A DNA stretch of 64,000 nt. Source: Mycolicibacterium hodleri (GTDB lineage: Bacteria > Actinomycetota > Actinomycetes > Mycobacteriales > Mycobacteriaceae). The notes below the pieces were generated by a model, which worked only from the letters and a program-made list of their open reading frames with translations, had not been told where the DNA came from and did no database searches. Positions 15,692-23,218 of the stretch are shown piece after piece (the first letter of the stretch is position 1; every line of letters starts with the position of its first letter). The position numbers and the translations under genes are program-made. The stretch covers positions 248,001-312,000 of the forward strand of contig NZ_RCZG01000001.1 of assembly GCF_006439015.1 (NCBI RefSeq). The letters are read 5' to 3'.

Positions 15692-16753
15692 TCAGTTGAC
15701 CGGAAGGGGGGTGGGGTAGATGCCGTTTTCGAGGTAGGTCACCACGTCGACGATCTCGGTGGTGGTATCGCCGGAGACGATGGTGCCGTTGGCCCGGCAG
15801 ATCAGCCCGTGGTAGGTGATGTTCCCGCCGGCCAGGCAGTAGGTATACATGAAGCGACCATAGGCCTCGACGGTGAGACTCACGGTGCTCTCGGGTGACT
15901 GCATGGCGACGGCGAACCGGGAGGGGATTTGAATGCCGGTGCGCGGGTCCACCCAGTGGTCGAGTTCGTCGATGGTGATCTGACCCGGACCGAACCAGTC
16001 CGTGGCCTCGCCGACATCGGCGTGGCCGAAGGTCACCCCGGTCGCTTCCTTGACGTAGCTGAAGACCCGGACGTCCTCGCTGAGGACCCACATCCAGTAG
16101 TGGTTGGTGCGGCGCCGCAGGGCCTCTCCTTGCACCCAGGCGTCGCCGATGATGACCTTCTCGTGCATCGCGATGCCGTTCTGGAGTTCGTACTTGACTC
16201 CGTCGACGGTCAGGTCGCCTTCCAGCCAGCAGGGCAGTTCGACGCCGGCCTTGCCGTTCTGGTCGAGTTCCTTGAAATCGCCAAGGAATCGCGAGGCGTC
16301 TTGCAAACCGCCCATGGTGACGTCGAAGTCGACTCCGGCGTGTTCACCCTTCAGGGTCCAGTACGGGGGTTCGGCGACCATCGTCAGGTCACCGATGGAC
16401 CAGCTCACCTGGGTGTCGTCGGCGTCCACGCTGAGGTTGAGCGATTTCACCGGGTCGGAGCGGACGCCGATGTAGTCGTTGTCCGTCAAGCCCTTTCCGC
16501 GTTGCGACTTGGGGATCGCCATGAAGTTGGTCTGACGCATCGTCGCGGGCTTCCCGCCCCATTCGGTTCCGTCGACGTTGAAGATCATGCTGATGGCGAA
16601 GACGTCGTGCTCGTCGGTCTCTCCGGTGAGCAGGAAGCCGTTGTCCTCGAGGAGGTGCTTGCCGGTGAAGTGCGGCGGGCTCATCGCGTTGCGATAGCTG
16701 AGCTCCTCGTCGAGGGTGATGTCAGTCTTCGCTGGTCGTCTTGTTCTGGTCAC
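15692..16753 (-). CDS. Conserved hypothetical beta-rich protein, possibly lipocalin/AttH-like
   Basis: A 353-residue soluble protein with no signal peptide. It is rich in alternating hydrophobic and polar strands: VSWSIGDLTMVAEPPYWTLK, HYWMWVLSEDVRVFSYVK and TVSLTVEAYGRFMYTYC. Conserved-looking Trp, His and Tyr clusters are present. The pattern resembles the double lipocalin-like domains of AttH/CrtC-type proteins that hydrate or bind terpenoids, but the match is by eye only and could be wrong. It heads the minus-strand run down to 12.9 kb. An operator-like element at 16812 lies 59 bases upstream of its start, so it is probably regulated with that operon. Confidence 0.55.
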   Translation of the reverse strand: MTRTRRPAKTDITLDEELSYRNAMSPPHFTGKHLLEDNGFLLTGETDEHDVFAISMIFNVDGTEWGGKPATMRQTNFMAIPKSQRGKGLTDNDYIGVRSDPVKSLNLSVDADDTQVSWSIGDLTMVAEPPYWTLKGEHAGVDFDVTMGGLQDASRFLGDFKELDQNGKAGVELPCWLEGDLTVDGVKYELQNGIAMHEKVIIGDAWVQGEALRRRTNHYWMWVLSEDVRVFSYVKEATGVTFGHADVGEATDWFGPGQITIDELDHWVDPRTGIQIPSRFAVAMQSPESTVSLTVEAYGRFMYTYCLAGGNITYHGLICRANGTIVSGDTTTEIVDVVTYLENGIYPTPLPVN

Positions 16754-16811
16754 CGTTGCCTCCGAGGTTGTCCGACGCCTTACCTGCTGAACCTAAACCC
16801 GGAATCACGTG

Positions 16812-16834
16812 TTAGTCAACCAACAGTGGACTAT
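16812..16834. promoter_or_regulatory. Operator-like imperfect palindrome starting TTAGTCAACC
   Basis: AGTC at 16814-16817 pairs with GACT at 16828-16831 in an imperfect dyad, and inner AC/GT also pair. The element lies just upstream of the gene starting at 16753. The reverse complement of the element at 34639-34661 begins with the same eleven bases (TTAGTCAACCA), so the two promoters may share a regulator. Confidence 0.45.
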
Positions 16835-16908
16835 TGATTGTGACCACCGTCATCGGACCTGCACAGTCCTTTCGGCGCGGCCAGGATCGGTCCGTCCCCG
16901 GGCACTGG

Positions 16909-17736
16909 TCAGCGCCGCACGTCCATGCCCGCGTCCACTTTCAACAGGCTGCCGGTGAACGAGCGGCCCGCGTCGCTGATGAGGAAGATGATGGCGTTGG
17001 AGACGTCACGGGGCTCGATCAACGGAAGATCGGGCAGCGCGGTCTGCATGGAGCTGGCCAGATGGGGATACGCCTCGATCACCTTGAACAGCGCCGGGTT
17101 CTCGGTGATCATCGGCGTCGCACAGTTTGTCGGCGCCACCGCGTTGACGCGGATGCGCTCGGGGGCAAGCAGATTGGCGTATGCCCGAACCAGTCCGACG
17201 ATCGCGACCTTGGCCATGAGGTAGGCATCCGAGCCGCCGCGACCGTCGGTGAGGTCGAGCAGTGCGGCCATCGAGCTGGTGGCAATGAGGTTGCCGCCTT
17301 GCCCGCGTTCCTTGAGGTGCGGGATCGCGACCTGGAAGGCATTCCACACCCCGAATTGCATGATGTCGATGCCTACCCGAAGTGCCTCCGACGCGTCGCG
17401 CTCGTCGAGGTTGGTCAGGATTACGCCGGCATTGGCGATCACGGTGTCGACGTGGCCGAACTCGGCGACGCCGGCATCGAAGGCCGCCTGCAGCGCGGCG
17501 AGGTCCCGGACGTCGGCCTTGCGGGTCAGCATTTGCCTGCCGGTCTTCTCCACCAGGCGTGCCGTCTCCTCCAGATCATCGGCCGTACCCAGGTCGTAGG
17601 GCACGATGTCGAGGTTCTCGCAGATGTCCACGCCGACGATGTCGGCGCCTTCCTCGGCGCACATCACTGCATGCGAGCGGCCCTGTCCGCGGGCTGCTCC
17701 GGTGATGAAGACGACGCGACCGTCGAGTGAACCCAT
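16909..17736 (-). CDS. Mycofactocin-coupled SDR family oxidoreductase
   Basis: A 275-residue SDR starting at ATG 17736 after a good GGAGG. Motifs are TGAARGQGRSHAVMCAEEGA, KADVRDLAALQAA, VIANAGV, TSSMAAL and the catalytic YLMAK. The insert ICENLDIVPYDLGTADDLEE and the ending FTGSLLKVDAGMDVRR mark the mycofactocin-coupled branch. It diverges from the enoyl-CoA hydratase at 17976, and the gap contains a long hairpin (17766-17824). It likely oxidises an alcohol in the same degradative programme. Confidence 0.88.
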   Translation of the reverse strand: MGSLDGRVVFITGAARGQGRSHAVMCAEEGADIVGVDICENLDIVPYDLGTADDLEETARLVEKTGRQMLTRKADVRDLAALQAAFDAGVAEFGHVDTVIANAGVILTNLDERDASEALRVGIDIMQFGVWNAFQVAIPHLKERGQGGNLIATSSMAALLDLTDGRGGSDAYLMAKVAIVGLVRAYANLLAPERIRVNAVAPTNCATPMITENPALFKVIEAYPHLASSMQTALPDLPLIEPRDVSNAIIFLISDAGRSFTGSLLKVDAGMDVRR

Positions 17737-17765
17737 TTTGCTTGCCTCCGGTGAAAAATTGCCGC

Positions 17766-17824
17766 CGAGTGCGTGGGTTGTCGTCGAGATTTCGTTGAGT
17801 CTTCGACGACAACCCACACACTCG
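17766..17824. repeat. Long inverted repeat, 22-bp arms, 15-base loop
   Basis: The left arm 17766-17787 and right arm 17803-17824 are reverse complements over 22 bases with one mismatch (core GTGGGTTGTCGTCGA / TCGACGACAACCCAC). It lies in the leader of the minus-strand SDR and upstream of the plus-strand hydratase. This is far longer than a normal operator. It could be an RNA attenuator or stabiliser, or the remnant of a small repeat element. It has no T-tract, so a simple terminator is unlikely. Confidence 0.85.
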
Positions 17825-17975
17825 ATGCGTCGGGGTTACTTCGGCTGTGAGCGCGACGGCCATGGTGGTGTGACGCGTGCCACGTCGAGGATGTTACGCC
17901 GGAGGTTTGGAATCATACAACTGTTTGGCTAATTTAAGCGTGAGCAGACACATCGACGTTCTGGAAGGAATATCC

Positions 17976-18803
17976 ATGTCCGACAACCGCAACGACGGTC
18001 CGCGTGCACCCGATGGGGACTGGTTGGGCACCCCCTTCCTGACATTCACACGCGAAGGGCCCTTCGCAATCTGCACTCTGGACCGCCCGCAGGCGCGCAA
18101 TGCGATGACGCCGGCGATGTACTTCGGCATCCGGTATGCGATCAGCCGGGTGAACGCCGATCCCGATCTGGCGGGTCTAATGATCACCGGCACCGGCGAC
18201 GTCTTCGCCCCCGGCGGCGACCTGGGTAAGACTGCCGGGGACGACTGGATGGACTTCGCCGCCACCATGGGGATGGACGTGACGCCGTTCGATCTACTGC
18301 GGCAGTCGGCGAAGCCGGTGGTGTCGGCGGTCAACGGGCTCTGTCAGGGCGGCGGACTGCAGATCGCCCTGTGCAGCGACCTCGCGGTGGTCAGTGACCG
18401 CGCGACCTTCCGCGTGCCCGAGCTGTTCCGTGGCATCGCGGACACGTACTACAGCCAGGTGCTGGCACGTCTGATCGGACCGGTCCGCACGAGGGATCTG
18501 ATGTTCACCGGTCGGACGCTGACCGCCGACGAGGCGCTGGACTGGGGCATGGTGGCGAGGCTGGTGTCGCACGACGATCTGATCGACGTTGCCAAAGAGC
18601 TTCTCGCACAATGCTGCCGGACCGCCCCGGCGGCTCGCGGCGTGGTGAAGGCCAGTCTGGACAACTACCTGGGCCTGTTCGACCGGATCGGAATGAATGC
18701 CAGCATGTTCGGTCCAGAGGCGCGGGAGGGCTTCCGGGCGTTCAAGCAGCGGACCTCACCCGACTGGGTCCATCCTGAGCTTCGAATCGACGGTCGACTG
18801 TGA
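17976..18803 (+). CDS. Enoyl-CoA hydratase/isomerase (crotonase) family protein
   Basis: A 275-residue crotonase-fold protein with TLDRPQARNAMTPAM, the oxyanion-hole segment APGGDLG and GLCQGGGLQIALCSDLAV. ATG 17976 is chosen over the upstream frame because GGAAGGA precedes it and the protein starts at the family position. The usual second catalytic Glu region reads PELFRGIADTYYSQVLARLI, so Glu is near but not exactly where hydratases have it. Isomerase or hydrolase activity is therefore possible. It is a likely beta-oxidation-type step beside the mycofactocin SDR. Confidence 0.85.
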   Translation: MSDNRNDGPRAPDGDWLGTPFLTFTREGPFAICTLDRPQARNAMTPAMYFGIRYAISRVNADPDLAGLMITGTGDVFAPGGDLGKTAGDDWMDFAATMGMDVTPFDLLRQSAKPVVSAVNGLCQGGGLQIALCSDLAVVSDRATFRVPELFRGIADTYYSQVLARLIGPVRTRDLMFTGRTLTADEALDWGMVARLVSHDDLIDVAKELLAQCCRTAPAARGVVKASLDNYLGLFDRIGMNASMFGPEAREGFRAFKQRTSPDWVHPELRIDGRL

Positions 18804-18984
18804 CGGGCGGGTCCAGCGATGCGCTGACGTCCATGCCGCAAGCCGTAATCGGATTGCCGGTAAGTCGTTCTCAGCGGTTCGCTACTCGAGGACGGTCGTC
18901 GACCAACTGTGTGAGAGCGGCGGCTTACCAGCGCTGGCGACCGCAGGAGTGAGCGGGGCCATGCCAGAACGCAGGACCTCTAGA
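18804..18984. other. Intergenic stretch, no gene seen
   Basis: The region from the hydratase stop to the binding-protein start (18804-19103) contains no convincing frame. Its right part carries the operator-like site at 18985. Confidence 0.5.
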
Positions 18985-19004
18985 CTTGGACACGGATGTT
19001 TACG
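18985..19004. promoter_or_regulatory. TetR-type operator, site 1 (CTTGGACA-N4-TGTTTACG)
   Basis: CTTGGACA, a 4-base centre CGGA, then TGTTTACG. The segment CTTGGACACGGATGT is the exact reverse complement of ACATCCGTGTCCAAG at 21930-21944. Related palindromes lie at 25595 and 29652. It is positioned 100 bases upstream of the binding-protein gene at 19104, so it probably governs the 19.1-21.8 kb operon. Confidence 0.65.
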
Positions 19005-19103
19005 TAAGGTTCCTGAAGTCGGAGGCGTGAAGTCCATTCGGCAGGCCCCCGCGCGACACCGGTCGAGCAGCCATCGGTGACGTACCGCGACGCAAGGACT
19101 CCC

Positions 19104-20225
19104 ATGAACACCACCAAGATTGGAGTCCTGATCGACTTCGTCATCAGCGACAGCGCAAACAAGGTCATGTACGACGCGATGAATCTTGCATTCGACGAGG
19201 CGTTGGAGAAGGGCCTGTTAGACCGGCCGATCGAGCTGGTGGTGCGCGAAGCAGAAGGAATTGCCCGCGGAGGCTCCGCCCACGACGTGGTGCGGGCCTG
19301 GCAGGAGCTCAAGGACGAGGGCGTCATCGGCATCTACGGGCCATGGGCGTCGGAGAACGCGATAGCTCTGCGCAGTCACGTCGAGGAGGCGGGCCACGTA
19401 GCCAGCTTGTCGATGACCGGTACGGACAGGTGGTACGGCGAGTGGTGTTTCACCATCAACAACGGCTCGCTCCCCGAGGACCCCTACCTGGTGACCAACT
19501 TCCTGGGCAACAAGGGCGTGGAGTCTGCGGCAGTGGTTTACGACAAGTCGGCCATCGGCAACGAATTTCGTCAGTTCATGCGTGAGGCCTGCGAATTTGA
19601 CGGTATCGAGGTCATTGCCGAGTTCGGCATACAGCAGACGGAGACCGATCTGTTGGCCGTCGCGACACGGCTCAAGGCCGCCGGCGCCGATGCCGTCATC
19701 TACTGCGGTTTCGGCATCTCGGCGACGTACCTCAACACGGCGTTCGAGGCGCTGGGCTGGGATCCGCTACGGGTGATGACGACCTCCTTCATGACCGCGC
19801 AGTTCATTCCACGAGGAATGGCCTCGATCCGCGGCTGGATCGGCTGCGATCAGTACGACGAGGAGAACCTGGTCGGTCAGGCCGTTCTGTCCAGGATCGA
19901 GGCTCGCTACGGTTATCGGCCTGCGAACATGTGGTCACTGATCAACTACGACTTCGCCCACGTCATCGCGCACGCCGTGTCCAAGACGTTTCCGTTGTCG
20001 CCGGAAGGATTCAAGGCGGGGCTGGAAAGGGTGAAGTTTCTGCCCGCGGCCAACGGTGGCCCGCGTGGACTCCTCAGCTTCGGCCCCTACATACGGCGCG
20101 GGTGGCTGTCCACCGACTTCATCGTCATGCGCGAAATCTCCCCAGACCTCGACGAAGCCGAGGATCCATTTCTTCACGGCCCAGGGACCGTATTCACTCA
20201 TCGATATCAACCGCGGATCCGCTGA
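19104..20225 (+). CDS. Periplasmic-binding-protein-fold (ABC Leu/Ile/Val or AmiC-like) substrate-binding protein
   Basis: A 373-residue type-1 periplasmic-binding fold with IGVLIDFVISDSANK near the start, DEGVIGIYGPWASENAIALR, and SAAVVYDKSAIGNEFRQFM at the second lobe. No signal peptide or lipobox is visible, and no ABC permease or ATPase lies nearby. A cytosolic ligand-sensing role like AmiC, or ligand storage, fits better than transport. ATG 19104 follows AAGGACT. It opens the block preceded by the TetR operator at 18985. The ligand is probably the pathway substrate or an amide. Confidence 0.8.
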   Translation: MNTTKIGVLIDFVISDSANKVMYDAMNLAFDEALEKGLLDRPIELVVREAEGIARGGSAHDVVRAWQELKDEGVIGIYGPWASENAIALRSHVEEAGHVASLSMTGTDRWYGEWCFTINNGSLPEDPYLVTNFLGNKGVESAAVVYDKSAIGNEFRQFMREACEFDGIEVIAEFGIQQTETDLLAVATRLKAAGADAVIYCGFGISATYLNTAFEALGWDPLRVMTTSFMTAQFIPRGMASIRGWIGCDQYDEENLVGQAVLSRIEARYGYRPANMWSLINYDFAHVIAHAVSKTFPLSPEGFKAGLERVKFLPAANGGPRGLLSFGPYIRRGWLSTDFIVMREISPDLDEAEDPFLHGPGTVFTHRYQPRIR

Positions 20226-20264
20226 TCCGCACCGCTTGGAGCGGTCGCAACGAAAGGTCGGGAC

Positions 20265-20912
20265 ATGGATGCAAAGTCGACTGCGTGGTTGGGTGATCCC
20301 GGCAGCACCGTGGTGCTGTGCGTGGAGTGCCAGAACGGTGTGATCGGTGGGGAGTCGATTCTGCCGGCGCTGGCCGAGGATTGCGGTGATCTCGTCGAGC
20401 GCCTCGCCGGGCTTCTGACTGGAGCGCGCGCTGCCGGGGTCGGCGTGGTGCACGCCACCCTGGAGGGCCTGTATCCGGGAGCTGATCCCGGTCCAGCTCG
20501 GATCTGGCGGGTGAGCGCTCCGGCAACTGCCGGTTGGGCGCCGGGCGTATCCGCCACACGGGTGATTTCGGACTTGCTGGCTGACAGCGACATGGTGGTA
20601 CCGCGACGTCACGGCTTGTTCCCCACCTCGGCGACGGAGTTGATTCCAGTGCTCTGCGGACTCGCAGTGAAGACCGTTGTGTTGACTGGTGTTTCGCTGA
20701 ATTTGGCGTTGCCGCATACCGCGGGTGATCTGGTGGAGGCAGGTTTTCAGTTGGTCGTGCCCCGTGATGCCGTCGTCGGTACACCCGTTGGTTATGGCGA
20801 GCAGGTACTCAAGAACACCATGGCGATGCTGGGTCAGCTGACCACGATCGAGGCCCTTCTCGCCCACTGGTCCGCCACACCCGCTGCCGTCGAGTCCGAG
20901 CGGCACGGATGA
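20265..20912 (+). CDS. Isochorismatase-fold cysteine-hydrolase-like protein with altered triad
   Basis: A 215-residue protein with the isochorismatase fold: VVLCVECQNGVIGG, VVPRRHGLFPTSATEL and VLTGVSLNLALPHTAGDLVEAG. In active hydrolases the triad is Asp in the first segment, Lys in the second and Cys in the third. Here the positions read Glu, Arg/His and Leu/Ala. It may use different chemistry, bind a ligand, or be a pseudoenzyme. The ATGA overlap with the LLM gene (20909-20912) implies tight coupling, perhaps a complex. Confidence 0.8.
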   Translation: MDAKSTAWLGDPGSTVVLCVECQNGVIGGESILPALAEDCGDLVERLAGLLTGARAAGVGVVHATLEGLYPGADPGPARIWRVSAPATAGWAPGVSATRVISDLLADSDMVVPRRHGLFPTSATELIPVLCGLAVKTVVLTGVSLNLALPHTAGDLVEAGFQLVVPRDAVVGTPVGYGEQVLKNTMAMLGQLTTIEALLAHWSATPAAVESERHG

Positions 20913-21817
20913 AGTTCACTCTGGAGTATCCGAGTGAGTTCGCCAGCGCGTCCGAAGCCTTCCTGACTCCGGACGCGATTCGGACGATCGTCAGGCGCGC
21001 CGAGGCGGCGGGTTTCGGAGCGGTGGCGGTCAGCGAGCATCCGGCACCGTCGGTCAAGTGGCGACGAAACGGCGGACACGACACCTTGGACCCCGTCGCC
21101 GCGCTGTCGTTCATGGCCGGTCTCACCGAGACCATCACGCTGATGACGAATCTGATGGTCTTGCCGTTCCGCAACCCCTACATGGCGGCAAAGGCGCTCG
21201 CCAGCATAGACGTCGTGTCCGGGGGTCGGCTCATCGTCGGGGCGGGGGTGGGGTATCTGCGATCGGAGTTCTCGGCGGTGGGCGTCGAGTTCGAGCGGCG
21301 CGGACGGCTGCTCGACGAATCGTTGGCGGCGCTGAGCGCCATCTGGACGGCTCCCGAGGAGCCGGTCAGGGGTGCCGATTTCGCCGCGGTCGGACCGGTG
21401 TGGACACAGTCGCCGGTGCAGAAACCGCACCCCCCGATCTGGATCGGCGGCAACAGTGTGGCCGCGCGGCGCCGGGTGGTCGAGTACGGCAGCGGGTGGA
21501 TGCCACTGATCGCTCCGCCGACGGTCGCGTCGAGCATCGGGACTCAGGCGTTGACAGACGTCATCGAGTTCGGTGCTGCGGTGTGCGAACTCGGAGCCCA
21601 ACTCGAAGCGGCCGGACGCGACCCTTCGACGGTCGACGTCCAAATCGAGCAGCACCTGGTGGATCTGAGCGATGCCGGTGCCGTCTCGGCGGTGGTCGAC
21701 GGCCTTGCGGAGTTGGAGTGCAAGGGCGCCACCTGGGCAGTCGTCCACGTCGATGCCTCCAGTCCCGAGGCCTCCGTCGACTACATCGAGGCGTTCGCCG
21801 AGAACTTCATCCGCTGA
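20909..21817 (+). CDS. LLM-class (probably F420-dependent) oxidoreductase
   Basis: A 302-residue luciferase-like TIM-barrel protein: RRAEAAGFGAVAVSEHPAP, FMAGLTETITLMTNLMVLPF, and GGRLIVGAGVGYLRSEFSAVG. This last is the classic segment that binds the flavin or deazaflavin phosphate. HPPIWIGGNSVAARRRV is the second signature. In mycobacteria most such proteins use F420. It probably reduces, dehydrogenates or monooxygenates a pathway intermediate. It overlaps the isochorismatase-fold gene by 4 bases and ends about 200 bases before the amidohydrolase. Confidence 0.87.
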   Translation: MKFTLEYPSEFASASEAFLTPDAIRTIVRRAEAAGFGAVAVSEHPAPSVKWRRNGGHDTLDPVAALSFMAGLTETITLMTNLMVLPFRNPYMAAKALASIDVVSGGRLIVGAGVGYLRSEFSAVGVEFERRGRLLDESLAALSAIWTAPEEPVRGADFAAVGPVWTQSPVQKPHPPIWIGGNSVAARRRVVEYGSGWMPLIAPPTVASSIGTQALTDVIEFGAAVCELGAQLEAAGRDPSTVDVQIEQHLVDLSDAGAVSAVVDGLAELECKGATWAVVHVDASSPEASVDYIEAFAENFIR

Positions 21818-21924
21818 GGGCATGCCGTGGGCCGGGTGCGCTACGTCCTCGACTCGACATCATCGTCAAAAGTCGTGATTCGCCATCGGTTGATTCAAAG
21901 GACATTTGACCGCTCGCTTCGTCA

Positions 21925-21944
21925 CATTGACATCCGTGTCCAAG
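21925..21944. promoter_or_regulatory. TetR-type operator, site 2 (CATTGACA-N4-TGTCCAAG)
   Basis: CATTGACA, centre TCCG, TGTCCAAG. The right half and centre are identical to the reversed site 1 at 18985. It lies 71 bases upstream of the GTG start at 22016, so the amidohydrolase and CoA-ligase pair probably has its own regulated promoter. Confidence 0.65.
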
Positions 21945-22015
21945 TACGCCAATACTGGATTGCGAGACTCGGCGGCTCGAACGTTGACGGCGTTCCAGAC
22001 TTCAGGAGGTTGGAC

Positions 22016-23218
22016 GTGGCTCTGGACTACCAGATCGTCGATTGCGACACCCACTATTACGAGCCGCGAGATGCGTTCACCCGATTCATCGAACCGGAGT
22101 TCCGTGACCGCGCCGTTCAGGTGACCTCGCGCGCCGACGGCGGCGAGGACATCAGGGTCGGTGACAAGATCATCGAAGTGGTGCCCGACGGGTTCTTCCA
22201 CCAGGCGATGCGTCCCGGTGGCCTGCGGGAGATGATGCGGGCCGTCAAGAACGGGTCGACGCTGGCGGAATCCGGTGTCTACGAGGCGATGCGCCCCGAG
22301 TGGGTCTCACGGCCCGAGCGTCTGGAGAAGATGATCGAGCAAGGCGTGGAGGCATCAGTTCTCTACCCAACGCTGGGCGTCGGGGTCGAACATCACCTGC
22401 GCCACGACGTCCCTGCGCTGTACGCCAACCTGCACGCGTTCAATCGATGGATCGACGAGGACTGGGGTTACGCATACGAAGGACGAATCTTCGGCGCCCC
22501 GATGTTGTCGTTGGCCGATCCCGACCGCGCCGTCGCCGAACTCGAATACGTTCTGAACAGGGGGGCTCGGGTCATCGGCATGGTGCCGGGCCACGCTCAC
22601 GGTCACTCCCCGGCACACCCGATGTTCGACCCCTTCTGGGCGCGGGTCGAGGAGGCCGGCGTCATGGTGGGCCTGCACATCGCCGAATCCGGCTATACCG
22701 AGTTCTACTCCACCGACTTCAGCGAAGCGGCCAATCCGGTGCCGCACGAGAAGTCCGCCCTGCAGTGGACCATGTTCTACGGCGACCGGCCCATCATGGA
22801 CACGTTCGCGGCGATGATTCTGCACAACCTCTTCGGCCGCTTCCCGAAGCTGCGGATGATGAGCGTAGAGAACGGTTCGGTCTGGGTGCCATATCTATTG
22901 ACGGTGATGGACAAGATGAAGGGCATGGGCCGCAGTGGTCCGTGGCTGGGCGGTCGCGTCAACGGGCGCCCGAGCGAGATCTTCAAGGAACACATCTTCG
23001 TGTCGCCGTTCCACGAAGAGTCGGTACCGGATCTGGTCGACTTGATCGGTGCCCGGAGCATTTGTCTGGGATCGGACTTTCCGCATCCCGAAGGTGTTGC
23101 CGAGCCTGCGGAGTACGTCGAACGCCTCGACGGGGTGGACGCATCCGACGTCCGCCTGATGGCGCGGGACAACCTTCGCGAGATCCTCCAGTTGACCGGT
23201 GCCGCAGCAGTTCACTGA
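22016..23218 (+). CDS. Amidohydrolase-2 family metal-dependent hydrolase/decarboxylase
   Basis: A 400-residue amidohydrolase with the N-terminal metal motif VDCDTHYYEP, a mid histidine in GLHIAESGYTEF, and LGSDFPHPEG near the C-terminus. The start is taken as GTG 22016 because AGGAGG lies 6 bases before it. The in-frame codons farther upstream would run through the operator at 21925. It overlaps the CoA ligase by 20 bases. It is a paralogue of the genes at 2684 and 28217, and the operator map suggests it shares regulation with the latter. Probably ring-opening hydrolysis or decarboxylation of a pathway intermediate. Confidence 0.87.
   Translation: MALDYQIVDCDTHYYEPRDAFTRFIEPEFRDRAVQVTSRADGGEDIRVGDKIIEVVPDGFFHQAMRPGGLREMMRAVKNGSTLAESGVYEAMRPEWVSRPERLEKMIEQGVEASVLYPTLGVGVEHHLRHDVPALYANLHAFNRWIDEDWGYAYEGRIFGAPMLSLADPDRAVAELEYVLNRGARVIGMVPGHAHGHSPAHPMFDPFWARVEEAGVMVGLHIAESGYTEFYSTDFSEAANPVPHEKSALQWTMFYGDRPIMDTFAAMILHNLFGRFPKLRMMSVENGSVWVPYLLTVMDKMKGMGRSGPWLGGRVNGRPSEIFKEHIFVSPFHEESVPDLVDLIGARSICLGSDFPHPEGVAEPAEYVERLDGVDASDVRLMARDNLREILQLTGAAAVH

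Noticed and set aside
17788..17802. Rho-independent terminator at the 22-bp hairpin
   Set aside because: The loop is long, no T-tract follows on either strand, and the hairpin lies upstream of both genes rather than downstream.
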